Shown piece after piece: positions 1-11,043 of a stretch of DNA of 64,000 nucleotides (within the stretch, counting starts at the first letter, position 1; each line of letters starts with the position of its first letter). Position numbers and translations under genes: made by a program. Below the pieces are notes generated by a model, which saw nothing but the letters and a program-made list of their open reading frames with translations, was not told the origin of the DNA and ran no database searches. The DNA comes from Hevea brasiliensis (lineage: Eukaryota > Streptophyta > Magnoliopsida > Malpighiales > Euphorbiaceae): the NCBI RefSeq assembly GCF_030052815.1, contig NC_079498.1, positions 75,502,992-75,566,991 of the forward strand, read 5' to 3'.

Positions 1-1648
1 TCTTATTTATTCTCCATTGGTTAGAAGCAATGATTGGCAACTATTGGCAACACTTTTAGGAACCAAAATGTGGTAAATCTATGTGATTAAAACTCATGTA
101 ACTATTATATATGTGAAAGTCAATATTTTGACTTAAATGACCAAATAAATAGTAACTTTACATGTTAAGTATAAATATTCAAGAAATAACTTTGTAATAT
201 GCCCTAGTAGGCCTAATATTATTAGTTTGGATAGGTTAGCATGCCAATAGGATTCTGATAGCAGTACTGTGTATGGCTTCATGCCATTTTGTGATATGAT
301 AGCCTATAGCTATACTGATTATGATGTTATACTTGGCTTTATGCCTTATTGCTTTTATGGCTTGTTAGCCATTCTGTCTGTACACTGGGAGACACATTGT
401 GACCGATGGTGTGATGGCCCGAGGTATACCCAGTGCTAGTTTACCTATTTATCCAGTTCGGTCAATTTGTATAGGTTACTTGAGCATGGAAAAGTATAAA
501 TGTAATTGAATTGATTATTAAAAGAAGTAAGGAAATTAAATTTCAAGATAAAGAATAAGAATGATTACAATAAAATGAGGCTCAAAATCATCAAAGAAAA
601 TGATTAATAAAATGGTAGAAAAAATTGAAATGAATTGGACTGATGATAAAAAAAAAAAGTTATCTATTATTGAATGCATTGGAAACTTTAATTATTATAA
701 AATAATTAAAGATAACCTAGAAGGTATTGAATTAAATGACACAAAAAGATTAATGATAGAAATGTAATTTAAATAAATGTTACAAATGTACCTTTCATAA
801 TAATATTAAGTTAAGAATAATGCTATTAGAATATTAGTATATTGTATATTCTTACAGTAACCTTATGAATTAAGCACCTCCAAAGAGGACTAAATTAAAA
901 AAAAAAAGAAAAGAAAAAAAGGATATTAAATTTTAGAAACCTTATTGAAGCATAATTAGATCTAAACTATCAGAACCATGTGTTATTACCATTTGTATTT
1001 TGTATATTATTTTCTTGTTATATTATTGTACCACTAAGCAGCAATGCTTAGCGCGATGGATTTGTTTCCTCGCGCAGGTACTGAAGGTAAAGCCCAGTGA
1101 ATATTAAACAGAGATTTTGAAGTTCTGATCTACAGGAGTACTCAAGGTTGTCACCTCCGCAGCAATGCATGTAGATAGGGCTCACATTAGTTATATTATG
1201 TAATTTGTAAATTATAATTATTTATTATATTGTAATGAAAATTTGGAAAATGTATGTAATATGCACTTGATATAAATTATGAATTTATGCAATTAGTTTT
1301 GAAATTATGTAAATTAATGAAAATATGAGAATTTTGATATATGTAATAAGCAAGAATGGATTTGTACAAATGAGTATGGATTTGAATTACATAATGATTT
1401 TTGAAATAATGACATGAGTATAGATGAATTATTGTATGGAAAATATTATTAAATTTTTAAATCGGTGAATAGTGAAATACACCAAATGGTAATAGAAATG
1501 GAGAAAACTCCACTGGTTTCTCCTTAGAAAAATAATTGATATTAAAATATAATGAGAACAAATTATTAAAGGAATAAAATAATATAAGATAGGGTGCTCC
1601 ACCACTGAATGTGCTCGGATACACAGTAGACGGGTAAGGGGTGTTACA
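1..1648 (+). mobile_element. Family A gypsy LTR, 3' portion (inner insertion)
   Basis: This is the 3' part of a family A long terminal repeat, entering from beyond the left edge. It matches 9590-10907 and 12950-14195: the block around 'gccctagtaggcctaat', the hairpin at 1034-1051 and the terminal GGGTGTTACA ending at 1648. Directly after 1648 the sequence resumes in the middle of another family A LTR, so this copy was inserted into that one. The 5' end is not visible, so a solo LTR cannot be told from the end of a full element. No gene is present. Confidence 0.85.
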
Positions 1649-3713
1649 TGAATGGTATAGAAGTGTTATGAATGTATATTTGTAGTTTTGGGAGGAGGAA
1701 AAGTATCATTTGGAAGTGTTCTTTGTGTGCAGATATTATGTTGTGAAGGCAGTAGGTAAATTGAACCATAAGTGATAATTGGTGACCCCAATTGGTATGA
1801 GGCCAATGGGAGCTGAAACTAGACACAAAATAGGCCAACTTTCATGTAGAAATGTTACCAAAATTCTACCTAGAAACTGACCTTAAAAATGATCTAATCC
1901 GGAATTGGCAAGTGCAAGCCCAAATTTTTGACTATATAAACTGTAGTCACTAAGATGATCATAACTCACTCAAAATAGGTCCAAATGACCTAAAACTTTT
2001 ACCATGGAAAGCTTAGACATAGAGCTACAATTCTTATGAAGATACCAAAGCCCAAAAATGGCCAGAACCAAGTCAAATTGCTTGCCCAAGTTCGGGTACC
2101 AAAACTACCAGAACTGAATTTGACCAAAAATTGACCAAATTTTGTATTAAAGATGCAATCTGTCCAACTTTAGTAAATTGACCATATCTTGGTCTATACA
2201 ACTTAGAATGACCTGAAATTTGTGCCAAAAGTTCAATAAGACATAGAGCTACAATTTTGCTTCTTTGACCAGAAGCTAAAAACCAAGAGAAGTATGACAT
2301 TAAGGTAGACCAATCTAGCACACTAAAACTGAAAATTTGACATTTACATACAATAAATCTTGAAGTAATTTGGCAATAAATGCCAACTTGTGGAAAGGGT
2401 AAATTGCACTATATTGGTAGCATATTGAATTACAAATTGTGACATGTTGATACTAGAATCAACTTATCCATGATATCTAAAAAGGTCAACATTTGCATTG
2501 ACTTGTGAATAACATAATAACTTGTAAACTCTAAAAATAAAGAATTAAACAATTAATTTGTAATGTGCCCTAGTTTGCCTAGTTGACTGGTTTGGATAGG
2601 TTGGCTTGCCAATAGGATTCTGACAGTTATTTTGTAAAATGGCTTTATACCATACTTTGTTTTTACGGCTTATTATGCTGCACTGTGACTTTAATAGCCT
2701 ACGGCTGTACAGATTGTGTTATTATACTTGGCTTATTACCGGATTGACTATATGGCTTTTTAGCCACACTGTTTGCACACCAGAAGACACTTTGTGACTG
2801 ATAGTGTGACAACCCGATGTACTAGGTACCCAGTGCCAGTATATCTATTTATCCAATCTGGTCAGTATATAGGCTACACGGACAGTTAATTTAAGCATTA
2901 TTAAATTCAAATAGTTAAATTTAGTTTATTGACATACAACACCACCAAAAATTAGCAAAAATGAAAGGTTAGAAAATAAAAGTAGAATCAACAACTGCAA
3001 AGAATATCGATGTCATAAATTCATAAACAATTGATTTATTTTATTTTAGTGTATATTTCTTTATATTTGGCACCACTAAGCAGAATTGCTTAGCTCATTG
3101 CTTTTTCTACACGTAGGTATTGGAGACACAGCTGGGAAGCCCAGTAGACCTATGACCGGGTGAGACATCAGATCTGCACAGGAGTCCTGAGTCATCTGCA
3201 CTACACTGCATACATGGTAGGACTTAGAATCTTGTGTAATGACTATTAGTTGTATTTTGACATTTTGTTATGTAATATGTTTATCATAAAACTTTAAGGT
3301 TTGTAGTAATTTGTACATATTAACTTTATATGGAGAATATCTGGATGTATTTAAATTATAATGGACTGTATTTTGAAACTATTTATATATTGTAAAAATC
3401 AATAGACTGTTTTGAAATATTGAGACTGTGAAATAGTTGAGATTTTGAGATTATCATATTGAACTGTTTTTAACAGGTTTAAAAGGATAATTTGTTCGAA
3501 ATACAAACGATACCTTACCGAATTTTTGTTACCATTTTTTAAACACTGATTTTATTAAAATATGAAAATAGAATTAGTATGTTATGAATATCACATAAAT
3601 ACTTATTAAATCAAATTAAGGTCAGAAAATGAGATAATCATAAACTAAGTGCTCCGGCACGCCGTGTAGCACGCCTTGCTTGGCTACACTGTAGACGGGT
3701 GAGGGGTGTTACA
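1649..3713 (+). mobile_element. Family A gypsy LTR, 3' portion (outer, interrupted)
   Basis: This is the 3' two-thirds of a second family A LTR, interrupted on its left by the copy ending at 1648. Around 1790-1850 it matches the LTR middle (CCAATTGG hairpin, 'aactttcatg'), and it ends with GGGTGTTACA at 3713. The sequence then switches to a copia LTR, so this gypsy LTR sits inside the copia 3' LTR. Short reading frames on either strand are chance openings in LTR sequence. No host gene is seen. Confidence 0.83.
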
Positions 3714-5430
3714 GTATGAATGTATTAGGAGTTAGAAACACTTTCTAATAATTTTAATTCAAAAGGAAATCAAAGTTTTTCCCTTGAATCAATTAAGAAA
3801 TTGAAGAGGAGAGGAAGAGACCAAGTTGTTGTCCAACTTTAGAGAGCAAGAGAGAGAAGTAGTTTTTTTCTTTATAACTTTTCTTTATATACTTTGGTCA
3901 AACGCTAACTTACTCCCTTGCTAAATGTCATCACAAGATCCCATCTTGTTATTATTTGATTTAATGCTATGAAGCCAAGTGTCAAGCTCCATTTAAATCA
4001 TGACATGTGGTCTTCCATCATAGGAAGACAAGTGGCAAAATCATATGGTACCATGTGTCACCATCTCATGGTGCCACATGTCACCATGTGAAAAGACCAA
4101 ATTGCCTTTACTTTTTAATTTGAGTTCTCAACCCAAAATTATAATTTCTCCTCTTTAAATCAATTTATATCAAATATAAATAAATAAATTAATTAATCTC
4201 CATTAATTAATTTCTCATAATTAAATTCATTTTTAATCAAATTCAATATAAATTTAATTTATACCATACATTCAACAACCTAGATTTGGTTTCAAGTCAT
4301 GCTAGGAACTTTGCAATCTTATTGCAAACTAAACCTCTTTAATTAATTAATTAAACTATTTAATTAATCAATTAAATCACATTTTAAATGGTGATTAGCT
4401 TGTGTAGATGTGTGACTTACTAGGCTCATTACTTATTGGCAATGAGAAATGATATTAACTCTTAATATCATTAGAACTCTTTCTTACCATAAATAATTTC
4501 TCTAAATCATTTTAGACATCTCATAGACCATGGTTGACACCTAGCATAGTATGCCATGGCCACCCAATCAGTAATAAGGAATACCTTAAATGAACCTTTA
4601 ATCATATATTACCATGCACTAGAATCTCTCCATTATAAAATGACAATTCGAGTTAAAGTCATGGTTAATGTCAAACCCCATTTGCTATGAACATTATGTT
4701 CTCTTTTAATTTCAGTTCTTGATTAATTAGATTTTCTTGTCAGAAACTCTTTCTTGACTAAATCTGTATGTCCTGGCAAGGAACTTGAAACATCAAAAAC
4801 AATTAAATGTACATAGGATTTTATCCCTATTTACTTAGGTTAACGGATTCCATCTTGATCAACACCTATCTCTATATATAACTAGTAGCAGCCAACACAT
4901 ACCCATATACCCATACACAGTACAAGAATGAAAGCAGTATCAAACTCAAACCACCTATATATAAGATAACTATGTTATCTCAGGTTTAAATATTATATGC
5001 ACTGATATGATATATGACAATGCATTGACAAAAGTAAACTCCATGTGCTTGTCATAAGCGTCATTGGTTCTGCCTACTTATCATGTTTAAGTGTCTATCA
5101 TGTTTGTTATGTGGCATGAGACTCACCACTCCATCTTATTTATATCTCATATAAATACTTTGGGAATAAACATGATTACAATCTTTCTAGATAAGTTATG
5201 TCCTTTGTGATGTATCCTCAATTGTGAACCAATTTATGATACTTTGTTCTTTAAATACTGTCACTCATATTCTTAACAACTTAAGAATAGAATTTCTAAT
5301 AAAATATCAATGGACCTTTTTAGTTACACATAAATATATTATATAAACGGAAAAGTGAAATTGCCTTTTTGTTAATAAAATATATATAAGATACATACAA
5401 AATGATATGCTCTAAGGCATATTACTAACA
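3714..5430 (-). repeat. Copia 3' LTR (partial)
   Basis: On the minus strand the LTR starts at 5430 with TGTTAGTAATATGCC and runs left until cut by the gypsy LTR ending at 3713. From 3714 to about 4797 it is colinear with 57287-58340, the 5' LTR. It contains an imperfect hairpin at 4052-4080 (arms CATGTG/CACATG and ACCAT/ATGGT). The remaining LTR end lies outside the window. No gene is present. Confidence 0.88.
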
Positions 5431-5445
5431 ATCTCCTACTAGCAC
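5431..5445 (-). other. Copia polypurine tract
   Basis: The minus strand reads GCTAGTAGGAGAT immediately before the LTR start at 5430. A purine-rich run touching the 3' LTR is the expected plus-strand primer for reverse transcription. Confidence 0.75.
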
Positions 5446-5446
5446 T

Positions 5447-6246
5447 AGAGCCATTCATTATAATATCTTAGACCCATTGGTCTAACTGAGTTTGTGACAT
5501 AGGCTTTGTGAATGGATCAGCTGGATTTTTGGCTGATGCTATTTTCTACATGGCTACATCTCCTCACCCAACTATCTCTCTAATAATGTGGTAGCGCCTT
5601 TCTATGTGTTTGGATTTCTAGTGAGATCGAGGTTCCTTAGCCTGTTTGACCGCTCCATTGTTGTTACAGTAGAGAGGAACTACTGACTCAATGGAAGGAA
5701 CTATTGTAAGTTCTGTCACGAACTTCTTTATCCAAATGACCTCGTTTGCAAAGATCTCGATGCAAAGAATGTACTCAACCTTCTACAAGAGAATCAGCAA
5801 TGCTACTGCTTGGAGCTTTTCCAACTGACTGCACCTCCATTACAAATGAACACAAACCTAGAGGTAGACTTTCTATCATCGATATCTGATTAAAAATCAG
5901 AATCAGTATAACCATCCAATTGTAAGTCACCACCTCCATAAATCAAGAATAAATCCTTAGTTCTTCTCAAGTACTTAAGGATATTCTTGATAGCTATCCA
6001 ATGTTTTAAACCTATATTGGATTGAAACCTGCTAGTCAAACTAACAGCATATCCAATATTCGACCTGATACACATCATTGCGTACATCAAACATCCAATA
6101 GCCGAAGCATATGGAATCCTAGCCATTTTATCTCTTTCTTCTGGTGTCTTTGGAGACATCTCTTTAGAAACATGGATACCATGTCTCACTTGTAACAATC
6201 CTCTCTTGGAATCAAGCATGTTAAACCTCTTTAACACCTTTTCCAA
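5447..6246 (-). pseudogene. Copia RNase H (degenerate)
   Basis: Minus-strand translation gives the copia RNase H region: 'ASAIGCLMYAM', then 'ILKYLRRTKD', then 'DGYTDSDF' holding the acidic catalytic cluster. The frame is open from 6246 to 5890 and then breaks at a stop. Downstream fragments still read as the RNase H C-terminus, including a 'KEPRSHQKSKHI' match and 'DPFTKP' near 5500, close to the polypurine tract. RNase H removes the RNA template during cDNA synthesis. Several stops make it non-functional. Confidence 0.85.
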
Positions 6247-6249
6247 GTA

Positions 6250-7268
6250 TAGACTTTGGGATAAACCAATTATTCTTTTCGCTCTATCTCAATGGATGCG
6301 AATTCTAAGAATATAGGTTGCCTCCCCTAGGTCTTTCATGGAGAATGTATTTGACAACCATACCTTGACAGTTGTCAACATACCTATGTCATTACCTATC
6401 AACAGAATGTCATCTTTATAAAAGACAAGGAAAGTGACAGCACTCTCACTAACCTTCTTATATACACATGGTTCATCCACATTTTTTATAAAACCAAATG
6501 ACTTAATGGCTTCATCAAAACGAATGTTTCAACTCCTCGAAGCTTGTTTTAACCCATAAATGGATCGCTTTAGCTTACATATCTTGGAACCATCTTGGGA
6601 TTCAAAACCCCTAGGTTGTTCTATGAAAATGTTTTCATTAATGTTTCCATTGAGAAAAGCTGTTTTGACATCTATTTGCCAAATCTCATAATCATAGTAT
6701 GCAACTATTGCTAATAAAATCCTAATTGATTTAAGCATGGCAACAGGCAAGAAAGTCTCCTTATAGTCGATTCCTTGCCTTTGGCAAAACCCTTTCGCAA
6801 CTAGCCTTGCTTTATAGGTCTCTACCTTTCTATCAGAATCAATTATCTTCTTGAAAACCCATTTATTTTCTATAGGTACAATACCTTCAGGTGGATCAAT
6901 AAGGTCCCAAACTTGGTTCTTATGCATTAAATGAATTTCAGATTTCATAGCTTTAATCCATTTTGAAGAGTCTATATCTGGTATAGCTTCTTCATAGGTA
7001 AGAGGATCATCTCCATGATCTATTTCTTCATGAATAAATAACTCTTGTTCATCTTCATGAAGAAAACCATATCTCACTGGTGGGTGAGATATCCTAGTCT
7101 ATCTGTGAGGAATTACTGTAGATGTTTCATCAATAGGTGTAGGTTTACTAAATGGATCTATATCCATTTGATCTGTTGGTTGGTTAGAATTCTCCAATTC
7201 TAACTCTATTTACCTTCCTTTGCCACCTTCTTGAATAAACTACTGTTCAAGAAATATGGCATCTCTGC
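6250..7268 (-). pseudogene. Copia reverse transcriptase (degenerate)
   Basis: The minus-strand frame from 7077 to 6529 carries RT_2-type reverse transcriptase: 'KWIKAMKSEI', 'NKWVFKKI', 'ARLVAKGF.Q..GIDY', and 'DVKTAFLNG' with the first catalytic Asp. After a break it continues 6480-6289 with the palm box near 6409-6420, which reads YKDD where copia RTs have YVDD. The segment 7268-7080 is the linker between integrase and RT and contains stops. The split frame and altered catalytic box indicate an inactive enzyme. Confidence 0.88.
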
Positions 7269-7687
7269 TTACCACAACATTTTGGGATGTAGGCAAATAA
7301 AAATAATATCCAAAACTTTCTTTTGGATATCCAACAAATCGACCTTTTTCTGATTTGGTTTCCAATTTATCAGTGTTAACTTTTTCATATAAGCTGGACA
7401 ACCCCAAATCTTAACATGCTTAAGACTCAGTTTTCTTCCATGCCATATCTCATAAGGTGTGAAAGAAACTAATTTTGATGGAATCCTATTCAAAATATGC
7501 AAAGCTGATTCTAATGCAAATCCCCAAAAGGAGACTAGCATATCAGTATAGCTCATCATATTGCGTACCATATCTAATAGGGCACAATTTCTCTTTTCAG
7601 ATACACCATTCAGTTGTGTTGTTCCTGGAGGAGTCAGTTGGGAGACAATGCCATGCTCTTTCAAGTATTCATCAAATTCAGTACGTA
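7269..7687 (-). pseudogene. Copia integrase, C-terminal half
   Basis: Minus-strand translation from 7664 gives the integrase core end: 'GIVSQLTPPGT', 'LNGVSEKRN' with the catalytic Glu, 'LLDMVRNMMSYTD', then 'PYEIWHGRK'. The frame shifts near 7390, after which the protein drifts out of register. The N-terminal half lies at 53638-54108; the two halves were separated by the 46 kb insertion G1. Integrase would insert the cDNA into the chromosome. Confidence 0.88.
7683..7687. repeat. G1 target-site duplication, left copy
   Basis: ACGTA precedes the G1 5' LTR; ACTTA (53638-53642) follows its 3' LTR. Four of five bases match, as expected for an old duplication with one later substitution. Confidence 0.7.
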
Positions 7688-8231
7688 TGTAACACCCTCA
7701 CTGTAGCAATTCCATATATTCTACTGTTTCAGTGACTGGTGTCGGTCCGGATAGCTAGAACGTCCAGAAAAATATTTACACTATAGTGAGGAGTCATAAA
7801 TAACTAAATAATAGTAAGAAAAATTTAAGAAAATTTTGAGAAATAAAATACAACTAGGTTAAATGAGTCGGTGCCCTAGTGATGGGTAACTTAACGGGAA
7901 GTTGCTGTATTCACAGTTAGAAGCCCTAAACCCGAGGAAAAAATTTATGAAATAATTTTTGGGACTCCAGAGAAGAGTCATTGAGGTTTCGATGGCATTA
8001 GAATGCCAAGAAAATGGTTAGAGAAATTTTTAGATCGGTACAGACGATTTTGGCTCAACAAGCCAAACGGAGGGCATTTTGGTCATTTCGTATTCAGAGA
8101 TGATTTTTGGTCAACTTGTCCAGTTAAATAAATAATTATTATGACATAAAAAATGAATAAAAATTGCTAAAAATTTAATTGAAAATGAGTAGCAAAGAAG
8201 AGAAAAGAAAATGAAAGAAAATTTGAGATTT

Positions 8232-8249
8232 TGACATCACATGATGTCA
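8232..8249. promoter_or_regulatory. LTR inverted repeat TGACATCA-CA-TGATGTCA
   Basis: Two inverted 8-mers separated by CA lie 544 bp from the LTR start. The 3' LTR copy is at 31587-31604. Equivalent palindromes occur at about the same offset in family B LTRs (27246-27267). The half-site resembles bZIP-type targets, so a U3 promoter element is plausible; this is inference. Confidence 0.45.
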
Positions 8250-9139
8250 TTAGTGTGCTCTCCACCAATCACCATTTAACAACACAATTAAAATTTATTA
8301 AAATGGGGAAAATGAGTCAAAAATTGAAACACAAATTCTGGTTCTTCTTCTTCCTTGCTGATTTCACTCTCTCTCCTATTTCTCACCATTTTGTCAAACT
8401 TCTTACTAAAATTTCCTTGAAAATTTACCCCAAAATCCTAAACTCACTTCATTAAAACTTCTTACCACATCTTAAATCACCTTTAGGCAGCCATTAGAAG
8501 GAGAAATTGTAAAGAATTTCAAACTCAAGTTGAAGCTTCAGAGAGGTTAGTGCCATTTTTGTTCACTCTTTTCTTATATCCTTCATTAAAATATTAATTT
8601 ATGTTAGAAAGTATGAAATTGGAAACAAATTAGGCATGGTAAAGTTCACTTAAAATTTCAATAGCCTAGGGTACTCTAGGGTTTTAATGATTCCAGTGAG
8701 TTTTAGTTGTGAATTGATGCAATTGAATATGAATTTGATAATTAGAACATTAGATTGCATGTTGTTTGAGTAATTTGGAAATTTGAGTTAGGGTTTGGGG
8801 CAAAAATTTGAGATTTTGCTCATGTATTGGTAAAAGAAAGTTCTAATGGTCAATTAGCGACCATTTGGCTATGTGTGATTAGGAAGTGAAGTGATTTGTG
8901 CCATAGGAATTGAAGTTAGTTATGCTGCCTAGTGTGACCTACAGGACTGGGAATGAGTCTAGCAGATTTTGGCAGCTATAACTGGAGTTGGGTAGGTTCA
9001 ATTGGTGCAACACCAATTGGACATTAAAATTAGATACATAATGGCACAACTTTGATGAAGGAACCTTGCCCAGAAAATCACAATAGACTGATCTAAAAAT
9101 TGACCAAATTTGGGTACCATTCATTCTGCCTGGGCAAAA

Positions 9140-9172
9140 TGACCAAATGAACAGTGTTTATTCATTTGGTCA
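9140..9172. repeat. Conserved LTR stem-loop (family A copy)
   Basis: The arm TGACCAAATGAAC (9140-9152) faces ATTCATTTGGTCA (9160-9172) across the loop AGTGTTT, with one C-A mismatch next to the loop. The same structure occurs in family B LTRs with changed but pairing bases. Confidence 0.6.
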
Positions 9173-10216
9173 TAACTTAGTGTAGAAAAGTCCAATTGAC
9201 CTGAAATTTTATATCAATGAAAAGCTTAGACAATTTAGAACGACTTTCATGTAGAACAAAAACTCTAATTCTGGACTTAACCAAATGGTATTGTTGGCCA
9301 AAGTTGACCTACCAAATCTTGCAGAATGGGATTCTGCCTAGAAATTCTTAACAGATACCATTCTAGCCAGCCTTGCTCAAATTGACATATCTTGAGCTAG
9401 AAAACTCCAAATGAAGTGATTTGAAAAGGGAATTAAAGAAGACACATAAAGGAACAATTTTCATGAGACAATTTTATCAAATTCCTACTGTACAAATAAC
9501 CAATGGAACAGTAAACTTAGTGCTTAAAATCTAAAATTTGTAAGTAACCAACACTAAGCTTTGAAATGGTATTGGCAACTAATACCAACAACTTTAGAAT
9601 GCAAAATGTGGTATGCTGGGGATATTAGAACCAATATACCTATTTTCTATGAAAAAGTCAACATTTTAGTTGACTAATGAAATGAATAGTAACAATTAAA
9701 CTTCAATTTCAAAGAATTATAAAATTTAAAAGTGTAACATGCCCTAGTAGGCCTAATGTGATTGGTTTGGATAGGTTGGCAAACCAATAGGGTTCTGTTA
9801 GTAGTACTGCATATGGCTTCATGCCATTCTATAATTCATGGCTTAAATGGCCATTCTGTGATTTTATGGCTTTTAGCCATTCGGACCTTATTGAGATACT
9901 TGGCCTTGTGCCTAATATTTATTATAGCTTGTTAGCTGTTATGTTGCACACCGAGAGACACTATGTGACTAATGGTGTGACGACCCGAGGTACTTGGTAC
10001 CAGTGCCAGTTTAACCGTTTATCCAGTTCAGTCACTGGTATAGATTACTTGGGCAACCAAAATATATATTGATAAATTTTAATCAAGTATTAAAGTAAAA
10101 GTACCAAATAAATAATACTACAAATAATTGCCAAAAAAATTTATCCGTATGAGAAATCAACGTATAAACTGCATGTTTATTTCTTTTTAGTTCTTTTTAT
10201 TTTATTATTGGCACCA

Positions 10217-10234
10217 CTAAGCAGTATTGCTTAG
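10217..10234. repeat. Conserved LTR hairpin 1 (family A copy)
   Basis: CTAAGC pairs with GCTTAG around a short loop, followed at once by a second GC-rich potential hairpin. Sister copies lie at 1034-1051, 3076-3093 and 13556-13573. Family B has CTGAGT/ACTCAG at the same place. Confidence 0.6.
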
Positions 10235-10912
10235 TGCATTGCTTTTGCAACGCGTAGGTATTGGAGATAGAGAGCGTGATCCCAGTAGACCTTAGTCCGG
10301 GTGAGGATCTGATCTGCGAGTGTCCTATGTCACTTCTCAGGCTACAGTGCATTTGGTAGGACACTGGTTACATTTTGTATTTTGTAATTTTTGTAAACTT
10401 TGTAATTAATCTTTTTTGTTATTATGTATATTTAAAACTTCTGTAATGTAATTTTGTATCAATGTGATTATCTGTAAATTTGTGTTTATGGATAAAATTT
10501 GAGTATTTATTCCTAATCTGAGTATGATTTTGATATGAAATGAATGAATGACAAATTGAGGAATTATTGAGAATTTAATGAGAAATTTATTGAGAATAAT
10601 GATTATTTGGAATTGAGGGTTGTGAAAATTATTGAAAGTATTTTCTACAGGTTACGAAGAATTATTTCCTCCATTTATAGCCGGCACTCTGCAGAATTTT
10701 CTACAAAATTTATGGAAAGCTAAATTAATCAAATAATTTTTTTTAAAAAAGAAAAAAAATAAAGGACTTATTTTTTTGCATTTTTTGTAAAAGGCATTTT
10801 AATTAATAAAATCAAGAATAGAAATAAATTAAGATAAAGGGAGTGCTCCAACATACTGTGTGGCATGTTTTACTCGGCTACACTATAGACGGGTAAGGGG
10901 TGTCACATTTAG

Positions 10913-10924
10913 CAGTATCAGAGC
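10913..10924 (+). other. G1 primer binding site (initiator Met tRNA)
   Basis: CAGTATCAGAGC lies five bases after the LTR end and matches the plant TGGTATCAGAGC primer site except for its first two bases. It primes minus-strand cDNA synthesis. Confidence 0.8.
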
Positions 10925-11043
10925 ACGGTTTAGGCATTTCTGGCTCTAGATAGAGTCCATACCATGCATTGTATTTGTAAGAGTCGAGGTGACATTAATA
11001 CAGATCTGTTTGTTTTCTTATTTTGATTAAGATATGGACCCCA
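10925..11043 (+). pseudogene. G1 leader and gag start codon, cut by the solo LTR
   Basis: After the primer site comes a short leader, then an ATG at 11034 followed by GAC CCC A. The solo LTR interrupts the reading frame ten bases after the A of this ATG, and the remaining gag resumes after 14200. The ATG is about 110 bp downstream of the primer site, in line with the E2 and E3 layout. Confidence 0.7.
11039..11043. repeat. Solo LTR target-site duplication, left copy
   Basis: CCCCA at 11039-11043 is repeated exactly at 14196-14200, on either side of the solo LTR. Confidence 0.9.

Larger units (their letters stand above)
7688..10907 (+). repeat. G1 5' LTR (family A, 3220 bp)
   Basis: It starts TGTAACACCC and ends GGTGTCACA; these ends form a near-perfect 9 bp inverted terminal repeat. 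Notable parts are an inverted repeat at 8232-8249, a CCAATTGG-type hairpin at 8999-9019, a 13 bp stem-loop at 9140-9172 and a double hairpin starting at 10217. It carries no credible gene. The 3' copy is similar but lacks 319 bp corresponding to 9739-10057. Confidence 0.92.

Noticed and set aside
8231..8455. 74-codon frame repeated at 31586-31810
   Set aside because: The two copies are the 5' and 3' LTRs of the same element, so similarity reflects shared origin at insertion, not coding constraint.
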